DNA from: an uncultured Prevotellaceae bacterium
GTDB taxonomy: Bacteria > Bacteroidota > Bacteroidia > Bacteroidales > Bacteroidaceae
DNA: 56,352 nt
Direction: 5' to 3'
Assembly (NCBI GenBank): GCA_902775605.1
Contig: CACYNE010000013.1
Location: forward strand, 1 to 56,352
Shown: piece after piece, positions 36,762 through 43,545 of the stretch
How positions within the stretch are numbered: position 1 is the first letter of the stretch
How the letters are laid out: every line of letters begins with the position of its first letter
The notes under the pieces: model-generated
Told to the model about the DNA's origin: nothing
The model's database searches: none
Seen by the model: only the letters and a program-made list of their open reading frames with translations
Position numbers and translations under genes: made by a program

Positions 36762-37787
36762 ATGAAACGCAACAAAGCAAAGTTCTACCTCATCCCAGCC
36801 TGTCTCTGTCTGGCTGGCATTGTAGCCATTGGCTACTATCATTTCTTCACCGCATTTTCTAAGCACGCCGACAAGCAGTATGTCTATATCGACAACGACG
36901 ATACCGCCGACTCCGTTTACGCCAAGCTCGAAACGGTAGCCACCTCGCACGCGCTCACCGGTTTCCGCACCATGGCCCGCCATTTCGACTACAACGACAA
37001 CATCCGTCCCGGTCGCTATGCCATTGTGCCCGGCGCCAACACCATCGATGTGTTCCGCATCATTCGCAACGGACGCCAGGAACCCCTGATGCTCACCATC
37101 CCCGAGTGTCGCACCATGCCCCAGTTGGCAGCCCGCCTGTCCACCAAGCTGATGCTCGACAGCGCCACCATGGCCCAGGCATTCACCGACAATGCCTTCT
37201 GTCAGCAGCTGGGCTATGACACCGCCACCATCGCCAGCCTCTTCGTGCCTAACACCTATGAGATTTATTGGAACACCAACCTCGACAAGTTTATGCAGCG
37301 CATGGTCAAGGAACACGACAAGTTCTGGACCGAGGAGCGTCGCAAGAAGGCCTCCAACCTCGGACTCACCCCTGTTGAGGTTTGCACCATGGCCAGCATC
37401 ATCGACGAGGAGACGGCCAACAACAGTGAGAAGCCGATGATTGCCGGCATGTATCTGAACCGCCTGAAGACAGGCATGCCCCTGCAGGCCGACCCCACCG
37501 TGAAGTTCGCCCTTCAGGACTTCTCGCTGAAGCGCATCTATCACAACCACCTCACGGTGGACAGTCCCTACAACACCTATAAGAACATCGGCTTGCCTCC
37601 CGGCCCCATCAAGGTGGCTTCTATCAAGGGCATCGATGCCGTGCTCAACCGCGTGCAGCACAACTATCTGTATATGTGCGCCAAGGAGGATTTCTCCGGC
37701 ACCCACAACTTTGCGGTGACATATCAAGAGCACCTGAAAAACGCCGCCCGCTATTCAGAGGCCCTCAACCAACGAGGCATCAAATAA
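36762..37787 (+). CDS. mltG: Endolytic peptidoglycan transglycosylase MltG
   Basis: The 341-residue YceG/MltG protein cuts nascent glycan strands at the inner membrane and sets their length. It has one N-terminal membrane helix (LIPACLCLAGIVAIGYYHFF), a LysM-like region (IRPGRYAIVPGANTIDVF), then the catalytic domain with Glu in TMASIIDEETANNSEKP and the family signature MYLNRLKTGMPLQADPTVKF and NTYKNIGLPPGPI. It is monocistronic. Confidence 0.94.
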   Translation: MKRNKAKFYLIPACLCLAGIVAIGYYHFFTAFSKHADKQYVYIDNDDTADSVYAKLETVATSHALTGFRTMARHFDYNDNIRPGRYAIVPGANTIDVFRIIRNGRQEPLMLTIPECRTMPQLAARLSTKLMLDSATMAQAFTDNAFCQQLGYDTATIASLFVPNTYEIYWNTNLDKFMQRMVKEHDKFWTEERRKKASNLGLTPVEVCTMASIIDEETANNSEKPMIAGMYLNRLKTGMPLQADPTVKFALQDFSLKRIYHNHLTVDSPYNTYKNIGLPPGPIKVASIKGIDAVLNRVQHNYLYMCAKEDFSGTHNFAVTYQEHLKNAARYSEALNQRGIK

Positions 37788-38076
37788 CTGATGCTCCTTA
37801 TCGTGAACAAACGATAAGTGTGGTAGTAGGTACGGGTGAGCAGCTTAAATGCTGCTAAAAAGGGGCGACGGAAGTAATCTTCCATCGCCGACTAGTTTGT
37901 GAGAGTTTTCTGCGCAGTTTTGGGATTTTCTGAGAGTTTTGAGCCAAAATAGCCTGTTTTTGTGAGAGTTTTTGAGAGTTTTGTGAGAGTTTTAATATGC
38001 TCCGAGCTGGTTTTCCATATCCTTCGCAATCTGAAGATACACTTTGAATCGCTTTCCTTTAACGGGCGCATTGCTT
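37788..38076. other. Non-coding stretch after mltG with two hairpins
   Basis: There is no convincing gene. Hairpin one has CTTATCGT (37797-37804) paired with ACGATAAG (37811-37818), ten bases after the mltG stop. Hairpin two has 11-base arms with one mismatch (37864-37874 and 37879-37889). Neither has a good U-tract, though either may end mltG transcription. The repeat at 37900-37993 follows. A minus-strand segment, roughly 37998-38090, could encode KGKRFKVYLQIAKDMENQLG but has no support as a gene. Confidence 0.6.
37900..37993 (+). repeat. TGAGAGTTTT repeat, five copies
   Basis: Five exact copies of TGAGAGTTTT at 37900, 37931, 37963, 37973 and 37984. Related words TGCGCAGTTTT and TTTTGGGATTTTC fill the gaps. 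Spacing is irregular, unlike CRISPR or a simple tandem array. Confidence 0.85.
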
Positions 38077-38370
38077 TCACTCCACTGGGACATTGGCTTC
38101 GTAAAGCACCCTATCGCCATTCGTTGCAGTTCGACGCTGACATATAGACTTCGGCTCCTCCCTATTGGCCTTGAAATAGCCTTTCATGGTCAGTTCACCG
38201 TCTATGCTGGCCAGCACCACGTCGCCATCCTCCTCATAGCACGCAGTAGGACAGCCGCATGGTATTTTTCCGTCATAAAACGGAATCTCTGTGTCACACA
38301 ATTCCGGATACATGCCCTGCTTCTCCATCATCCGGAACAATTCATTCGTCTGGTACCAGTCTCTATGCCA
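38077..38370 (-). pseudogene. Remnant of an S24 (LexA/UmuD-like) peptidase
   Basis: The open frame reads HRDWYQTNELFRMMEKQGMY, then TEIPFYDGKIPCGCPTACYE, then directly EDGDVVLASIDGELTMKGY. The first part resembles the N-terminal and cleavage region of Bacteroidetes S24 proteins and the last part their C-terminal beta core. The segment between, which should hold the catalytic Ser, is absent, and a TAG precedes the frame at 38371-38373. There is no usable ATG at its head. It should be inactive. The assignment rests on my reading of motifs only. Confidence 0.6.
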
Positions 38371-38386
38371 CTATAATTTTTCATCA

Positions 38387-38596
38387 TTATGCAAACAGAT
38401 CCCCCTCAACATATCTGTCGTATCTTTCTTTTTTCGAGAAACGGATGGTGGGCGTTTTTATTTGCTCTTTTTCATTGTCCTCGATTCCCAAATATTTCAG
38501 GCACTTGCATGCAACCACGTCAGCAATATATGCCACAGAAAGCAAAAGACCCATAAAAACGATGAGTAAGATCATCAGCGAAACATAATTTTCCAT
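38387..38596 (-). CDS. Small single-helix membrane protein
   Basis: The 69 residues from ATG 38596 comprise one hydrophobic helix (SLMILLIVFMGLLLSVAYIA) followed by a charged cytoplasmic-type tail with KEQIKTPTIRFSKKERYD. A good -7 box lies 48 bases upstream. I do not recognise it. It stands 13 bases before the S24 remnant on the same strand, and may be a leftover of the same element or a live small gene. Confidence 0.45.
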   Translation of the reverse strand: MENYVSLMILLIVFMGLLLSVAYIADVVACKCLKYLGIEDNEKEQIKTPTIRFSKKERYDRYVEGDLFA

Positions 38597-38643
38597 ATAC
38601 ACTCGAATTTATTTAATTAGACAATTGTTGTTTGATTTCGAGT

Positions 38644-38652
38644 GCAAAATTA
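38644..38652 (-). promoter_or_regulatory. -7 box before the small membrane protein
   Basis: Minus-strand TAATTTTGC, a full match to the Bacteroidetes -7 box. A TTTG lies only 14 bases further up, too close for the usual spacing. Confidence 0.45.
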
Positions 38653-38661
38653 GAATGAGGA

Positions 38662-38680
38662 TGTCCCAAAAGTCGGGACA
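38662..38680. repeat. Hairpin TGTCCC...GGGACA
   Basis: Six-base perfect arms around a seven-base loop, 12 bases past the end of the WYL remnant. It may be that gene's terminator or the end of a lost insertion sequence; no target duplication is visible to settle it. Confidence 0.5.
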
Positions 38681-38692
38681 CCCTTTAAGGAT

Positions 38693-38990
38693 TTAATATC
38701 TTTTAAGAGTTTCGGCTATTATTTGCCGCATTTTCTCGCGCAATTCCAGCGGTTCGCGCACTTCGATGCCTTCGCTGTGTCGCAGCAATTCGCCAAAGAA
38801 ATCAGACGTGGGACGAATGTCGTAGGAGAAGTCGGTATAGTCGGGCGCGGATGCCAGTTCACGCTGGGAGTGATGCAAGGGCAGCGGGCGCAGATAATTG
38901 CTCGCCAGCGGGCGCACTTTCCAACACCAAGCGATCCTTCACAGCAGCACTTTCAGACAGCACGCCATGCACGGTGAGCGTGGAGAAGAG
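38693..38990 (-). pseudogene. Remnant of a WYL-domain regulator (C-terminal part)
   Basis: The clean C-terminal frame (38693-38917) carries YLRPLPLHHSQREL, DFSYDIRPTSDFFGELLRH and EPLELREKMRQIIAETL, the usual end of WYL-type transcriptional regulators. Upstream the frame meets a TGA, and similar-looking coding (LTVHGVLSESAAVKDRLVLE) continues in another frame, which indicates a frameshift near 38915-38930. The helix-turn-helix and most of the WYL domain are missing. It is a dead fragment. Confidence 0.7.
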
Positions 38991-39254
38991 CACCGCTCGA
39001 TGCTGTCATCGCAATGTCTTTTCCTGAATTGCCTGATTGTGATGGAATCTTCAAAAAAAAGATTTTGGGCCGTAGGCCCTTAGATTTTCTATAAGATTTT
39101 TCTTAGACATTCTTGCGTCCCTTCGGTAGCAAGAGCGTCACCCTTCAGGATGCCGAGCGGAGGTCGAAGACCGCCCCCTACCATGTGCCGCTGGCGGCAC
39201 CCATCAATCACCGATACACCTCATACACCATGCCGTGGTACCTCATATTTTTAT
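38991..39254. other. Non-coding decayed sequence with a GGGCC palindrome
   Basis: No gene can be supported. A short palindrome, GGGCC-GTA-GGCCC, lies at 39067-39079 with AGATTTT on either side (TTAGATTTT, AAAGATTTT). The rest reads as degraded coding DNA without a recognisable product. Confidence 0.5.
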
Positions 39255-39331
39255 GCAGTTGTTGTTCAGTTGTTGTCCAGTTGTTGTTCAGTCAAACACT
39301 GGACAACAACTGGACAACAACTGAACAACAG
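39255..39331. repeat. Inverted repeat built from 11-base units
   Basis: Left half: CAGTTGTTGTT, CAGTTGTTGTC, CAGTTGTTGTT in tandem. Right half: the same unit inverted (ACTGGACAACA, ACTGGACAACA, ACTGAACAACA). The arms 39261-39291 and 39299-39329 pair over 31 bases with one T-C difference (a G-U pair in RNA) around a seven-base loop. No gene reads through it convincingly. Confidence 0.9.
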
Positions 39332-39497
39332 GAGAAGAACAAGCGGAGTTAAATATTCGTTGCCTACAGACACAACAGTAGGCAATAAGGAGGGCAATGA
39401 TGCAGGGGATTTTAGATTAATAGTCTTTCTTCGGAGCCAGAAAGAAATTATCCCTTGCCACCACAGAGCCGTACTCGGTAAGGGAATAGAAGAATAA

Positions 39498-39635
39498 GCC
39501 CCCAAAAAACAGATTCACGCGACATCATGTTCAGCGGAGATCAGAATATTCAACACCCAGCGCCTGATGTATGGAAGGGCTGGAGTTGAACTGCTGAAGA
39601 ACAAACTCGTACTTGAACATGTACTTTTCAACTAA
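39498..39635 (+). pseudogene. Possible transposase C-terminal remnant
   Basis: A short open frame follows a TAA and ends at TAA 39633-39635, reading IFNTQRLMYGRAGVELLKNK then LVLEHVLFN. The QRLMYGRAGVELLK ending resembles C-termini of DDE transposases. No catalytic part, inverted repeat or target duplication was found, so this is a tentative fragment of a lost insertion sequence. Confidence 0.35.
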
Positions 39636-39690
39636 ATTGCAGAAGAACCGAATCGGTTTGCTGATTGATTTCGGCCTTTCGCTGATTCTT

Positions 39691-39723
39691 TTTGGCGGGT
39701 CACGCCTTATTAACTATTTTTGC
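39691..39723 (+). promoter_or_regulatory. Promoter of the beta-helix lipoprotein gene
   Basis: TTTG (39691-39694), a 20-base gap and TATTTTTGC (39715-39723). Leader about 30 bases. The match is strong and marks the return from decayed DNA to live genes. Confidence 0.85.
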
Positions 39724-39760
39724 AGGAAAATTGAAAACGAACAACTAAAACAGAACGAAT

Positions 39761-41509
39761 ATGAAAAGAAAGGCATGTTATTTCCTGATGACCATTTCCG
39801 TTGCCGTCATGACAGGATGCACGGCAGAGGATCCGTTTGAGTCATACTATAGCAACAACTACAACGGCATGAACAACGGTGGCAATATGTCGGGCGGCAG
39901 TTCGGCCACGACTGGCGAACTGGCAACATTTGACATAGCCATAGACAAGACATCGACCGAGCCATCATCGACAGCCAGCGCGTTCTTCCCTGACGACGAG
40001 GACGTTCTGGAGAACAACGAGTTTACCACACTGGTGACGATAGACCTGTCGAATCCAAAGGCAAAGACTGAGAACGGCGTGGAGGTAACAGTAAACGGTG
40101 GTCATATCTTGGCTAACCACAACTCAGTGAAGAAGGTGTGTTATGTGCTGAGCGGAACAACGACAAACGGTTCATTTACCGTGGTAGGCGACAAGAAATA
40201 TGCCGTGAAGCTGAACAACGCGAGCATCACTAACCCCGACTCTGCTGCACTGAATCTGCTGAGTGGCAAGCGCGCCTATATCATGCTGGCCGAGGGCACC
40301 ACAAACACGTTAGTGGATGGCGCAGGAGGTAGTCAGAAGGGAGCGCTCTACGGTAAGGGCAAACTGCTGTTTAACGGCAGTGGCTCGCTGAGCGTCACAG
40401 GAAACGCCAACAACGGCATTCATTCGGCCGACTACATCGTATTCAACAAAGGCAACAACATCTACGTAAAATCGACAGATAATCACGGTGTTAAGGCGAA
40501 CGATGGCGTGTATATCAATGGTGGCATCCTAAACATTGAGGTATCGGCTGCTGCTGCCAAGGGCATCAATTGTGAGAGTCACGTCATGATCAATGGCGGA
40601 CGAACCATGGTGGTGAACACTGGCGAAGGAACCTACGACAGCGATGAGCGCGAGGCTAAGGGCGCGGCAGGCATCAAGGCCGACTCAATCTTCACGATGA
40701 ATGGTGGCGAGGTGTGGCTTAAAAGTACGGGAGCAGGCGGTAAAGGCATCAGCACCGACATGGAGGCGTGCGTGAATGGCGGGAGCGTATATATCGTTAC
40801 CACAGGAGGCCAGTATAAGAGTAACAACGACACATCGTCGCCCAAGGGCATTAAGGCAGAAGGCAATATCAACATCAATGGCGGACGCATCTGGGTGCGT
40901 ACCAGTGGAACCAACGGTGAGGGCATCGAGACGAAGAAAGAACTGAACATCATGGGTGGCGAGGTGGCTAGCTATGCCTACGACGATGCCATCAATTCGA
41001 AGAGCGACATGACGATTAGCGGGGGCTATGTCTATGCACAGGGACGCAACAACGACGGACTGGATGCCAACGGCAATATGTATATCAAGGGCGGCACCAT
41101 CTATGCTATCTGCTCCGGTTCGCCCGAGGTGGCCATCGACGCCAATACGGAGGGGGGCAAGAAACTCTATCTGACAGGAGGCACTATTGTTGCTGTAGGA
41201 GGACTGGAGAGCGGTTCAAGTCTGACCCAGGCTTGTTATCAAGCCTCATCGTGGAGCGCCAACACCTGGTATGCACTGACTATAGGATCAACCACATTCC
41301 CATTTCTGACACCAACGAGTGGCGGATCGGGGCTGGTGGTATCGGGCGCATCGCAACCCACCCTGCTGCAGGGCGTCAGCGTAAGTGGTGGCACCAGCCT
41401 GTTCGGTGGTCTCGGAATCACGGGGGGAACGGTGAGCAATGGCTCCAGCGTCAGTCTCTCGTCATACACCGGTGGCAACAACATGGGAGGCGGTCCCGGC
41501 AGGTGGTAA
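39761..41509 (+). CDS. Surface lipoprotein with Cthe_2159-like beta-helix domain
   Basis: The 582-residue protein has a lipoprotein signal ending MTGC, followed by TAEDPFES and a Gly/Asn/Ser linker (NNYNGMNNGGNMSGG). The body is a run of strand-turn units with repeated NGG turns (DGVYINGGILNIEV, SHVMINGGRTMVV, SIFTMNGGEVWLKS, NININGGRIWVRT, SDMTISGGYVYAQ). This matches the carbohydrate-binding Cthe_2159-type family, a parallel beta-helix reported to bind acidic pectic sugars. The tail is Gly/Ser-rich (GGNNMGGGPGRW). Probable role: binding polysaccharide at the cell surface; the ligand is inferred. Confidence 0.82.
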   Translation: MKRKACYFLMTISVAVMTGCTAEDPFESYYSNNYNGMNNGGNMSGGSSATTGELATFDIAIDKTSTEPSSTASAFFPDDEDVLENNEFTTLVTIDLSNPKAKTENGVEVTVNGGHILANHNSVKKVCYVLSGTTTNGSFTVVGDKKYAVKLNNASITNPDSAALNLLSGKRAYIMLAEGTTNTLVDGAGGSQKGALYGKGKLLFNGSGSLSVTGNANNGIHSADYIVFNKGNNIYVKSTDNHGVKANDGVYINGGILNIEVSAAAAKGINCESHVMINGGRTMVVNTGEGTYDSDEREAKGAAGIKADSIFTMNGGEVWLKSTGAGGKGISTDMEACVNGGSVYIVTTGGQYKSNNDTSSPKGIKAEGNININGGRIWVRTSGTNGEGIETKKELNIMGGEVASYAYDDAINSKSDMTISGGYVYAQGRNNDGLDANGNMYIKGGTIYAICSGSPEVAIDANTEGGKKLYLTGGTIVAVGGLESGSSLTQACYQASSWSANTWYALTIGSTTFPFLTPTSGGSGLVVSGASQPTLLQGVSVSGGTSLFGGLGITGGTVSNGSSVSLSSYTGGNNMGGGPGRW

Positions 41510-41597
41510 GGAGACGCCAAAACAGGCTCATCCTCTTCGGCAATTCGGTATTTTGTCTTTGGCAAAGGTGTTCCTACTTGGAAAAAATTAATTTTTA

Positions 41598-41630
41598 TTT
41601 GGTTTTTCCCTCGCTTATTAGTACCTTTGC
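41598..41630 (+). promoter_or_regulatory. Promoter of glnS
   Basis: TTTG (41598-41601), a 20-base gap and TACCTTTGC (41622-41630), 24 bases before the glnS ATG. Near-consensus. Confidence 0.88.
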
Positions 41631-41654
41631 ACCAAAATTAATACATTAAAGAAT

Positions 41655-43454
41655 ATGGCAGAAATTACACTGAATGAAGAAGAGGAAAAAAAGAGCCTCA
41701 GCTTTGTAGAACAGATGGTGAAGGACGACCTGGCAGAGGGTAAAAACGGAGGCAGAATGCAGACCCGCTTCCCACCAGAACCTAACGGCTATCTGCACAT
41801 TGGACATGCAAAAGCCATTGCCATCGACTTTGGATTGGCAAAGAAATATGGCGGCGAGTGCAACCTACGCTTCGACGATACTAACCCTCAGAAGGAAGAT
41901 ACTGAATTCATTGAGAGCATAGAACAGGACATCAAGTGGCTGGGCTACGAATGGGCTCACGTCTATTATGCCAGCGACTATTTTCAGGAGCTGTGGGACT
42001 TTGCCGTATGGCTCATCAAGAAGGGCCGTGCCTATGTGGACGAGCAGAGCGCTGAGGTAATTGCCCAGCAGAAGGGTACGACCACCAGTCCCGGAACGAA
42101 CTCGCCCTATCGCGACCGTCCCGTGGAGGAGAACCTCCAGTTGTTTGAGTATATGAACAGCGGCAACTGCGAGCCGGGTAAGATGGTGCTGCGTGCCAAG
42201 ATTGACATGACGCACTCGAACATGCTGTTCCGCGACCCGCTGATCTATCGCGTGCTGAACATCCCTCACGTGAAGACCGGCAACAAGTGGAACGCTTACC
42301 CCATGTATGACTTCACTCACGGACAGAGCGACTATCTGGAGGGTGTGACCCACTCTTGGTGTACGCTGGAGTTTGTGGAGCACCGCCCCTTGTACGACCT
42401 GTTCGTACAGTGGATGCGCGAATGGGCTGCTGAATGTGGCGCTACGGCAGAGAATGGCAGCAGACTCAACGCACTGTTTACGACACTCGACACCTATCAG
42501 GGTCCCCGTCAGACGGAGTTCAACAAGCTGAACCTGAACTATATCCTGCTTTCGAAGCGTAACCTGCGCACACTGGTGAGTGAGGGTCTGGTGAACGGAT
42601 GGGACGATCCCCGCATGCCGACCATCTGTGGTTTCCGCCGTCGTGGCTACTCACCTGAAGGTATCAAGAACTTCATGGAGAAGATTGGCTATACGAAGAT
42701 TGACGCCTTGAACGACATGGCACTCTTTGAGAGTGCACTGCGTGACGACCTGAACACCCGCGCCCTGCGTGTGAGTGCCGTGCTCGACCCCGTGAAGGTG
42801 GTTATCACCAACTATCCCGAAGGTCAGCAGGAGATGCTCACTGCCATCAACAATCCTGAGAACGAGGCCGACGGCACCCACGAGGTGGAGTTCAGCCGCG
42901 AGCTGTGGATTGAGCGCGACGACTTTATGGAGGTGGCCGAGAAGAAGTTTATGCGTCTGGCTCCCGGCAAGGAGGTGCGCCTGAAGAATGCCTATATCAT
43001 CAAGTGCGACGAGGAGCATCCCTGCGACAAGGACGCCGACGGAAAGGTGACCACCATCTACTGCACATACGATCCCGAGACACGTAGCGGACTGCCCGGT
43101 GCCAACCGTAAGATCAAGGGCAAGACCTTGCACTGGGTGAGCTGCCACAATGCCGTGAAGGCGGAGGTGCGCCTCTATGAGCGTCTGTGGAAAATGGAGA
43201 ACCCCCGCGACGAGCTGAAGCGTCTGGAGGAAGAGGAGGGAATCAAGGGTGCTGACGCTCTGCGCCAGATGATGAACCCCGACAACCTGCACATCCTGAC
43301 GGACTGCTTCATCGAGCCCTATGCCGCCAAGTTGCCCGCACTGAGCTATCTGCAGTTCCAGCGCATCGGCTACTTCAACGTGGATCCCGACTCAACGCCC
43401 GAGAAGCCAGTCTTCAACAAGACCGTGGGTCTGAAGGATACGTGGAAGAAATGA
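41655..43454 (+). CDS. glnS: Glutaminyl-tRNA synthetase
   Basis: This class I synthetase charges tRNA-Gln. The 599 residues have TRFPPEPNGYLHIGHAKAI (HIGH motif), RFDDTNPQKEDTEF, DFTHGQSDYLEGVTHSWCTL, and LLSKRNLRTLV in place of the KMSKS loop, as usual for GlnRS. The C-terminal anticodon-binding beta barrels follow (VEFSRELWIERDDF). The Gln-specific features outweigh GluRS. It lacks the YqeY extension found in some relatives. It is followed by the GGAATG repeat. Confidence 0.96.
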   Translation: MAEITLNEEEEKKSLSFVEQMVKDDLAEGKNGGRMQTRFPPEPNGYLHIGHAKAIAIDFGLAKKYGGECNLRFDDTNPQKEDTEFIESIEQDIKWLGYEWAHVYYASDYFQELWDFAVWLIKKGRAYVDEQSAEVIAQQKGTTTSPGTNSPYRDRPVEENLQLFEYMNSGNCEPGKMVLRAKIDMTHSNMLFRDPLIYRVLNIPHVKTGNKWNAYPMYDFTHGQSDYLEGVTHSWCTLEFVEHRPLYDLFVQWMREWAAECGATAENGSRLNALFTTLDTYQGPRQTEFNKLNLNYILLSKRNLRTLVSEGLVNGWDDPRMPTICGFRRRGYSPEGIKNFMEKIGYTKIDALNDMALFESALRDDLNTRALRVSAVLDPVKVVITNYPEGQQEMLTAINNPENEADGTHEVEFSRELWIERDDFMEVAEKKFMRLAPGKEVRLKNAYIIKCDEEHPCDKDADGKVTTIYCTYDPETRSGLPGANRKIKGKTLHWVSCHNAVKAEVRLYERLWKMENPRDELKRLEEEEGIKGADALRQMMNPDNLHILTDCFIEPYAAKLPALSYLQFQRIGYFNVDPDSTPEKPVFNKTVGLKDTWKK

Positions 43455-43545
43455 GGAATGTGGAATGAGGAAGGTGGAATGAGGAATGTGGAAAGAGAGA
43501 TGTGGAAAGAGGAATGTGGAAGGTGGAATGAGGAGTGAGGAATGA
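43455..43545 (+). repeat. GGAATGTGG/GGAATGAGG-word repeat between glnS and the TPR gene
   Basis: About 91 purine-rich bases are built from GGAATGAGG, GGAATGTGG, GGAAGGTGG and GGAAAGAG words. The array begins at the glnS stop and runs into the TPR start codon, leaving no separate ribosome binding site other than the AGGAG/GAGG within the repeat itself. Exact words are shared with the recQ insert (15943-16000). Confidence 0.88.

Noticed and set aside
37900-37993. CRISPR array
   Set aside because: The repeated word is only ten bases, spacing is irregular, and the intervening pieces are variants of the same word. No cas gene is near.
37998-38090. Small minus-strand gene encoding KGKRFKVYLQIAKDMENQLG
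   Set aside because: It has no promoter, no recognised family and lies between a remnant and a repeat; it may be part of the decayed S24 gene.
39255-39331. Ordinary terminator
   Set aside because: No gene ends directly before it, there is no U-tract, and the arms are tandem 11-base repeats, which simple terminators lack.
37788-39760. Active defence island
   Set aside because: A WYL regulator and an S24 peptidase suggest the idea, but both are broken, and no nuclease, cyclase, toxin pair or other effector gene is present.
39613-39840. A 75-codon frame before the beta-helix lipoprotein
   Set aside because: It runs through the promoter at 39691-39723 and into the lipoprotein gene in another frame. 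There is no recognisable motif.
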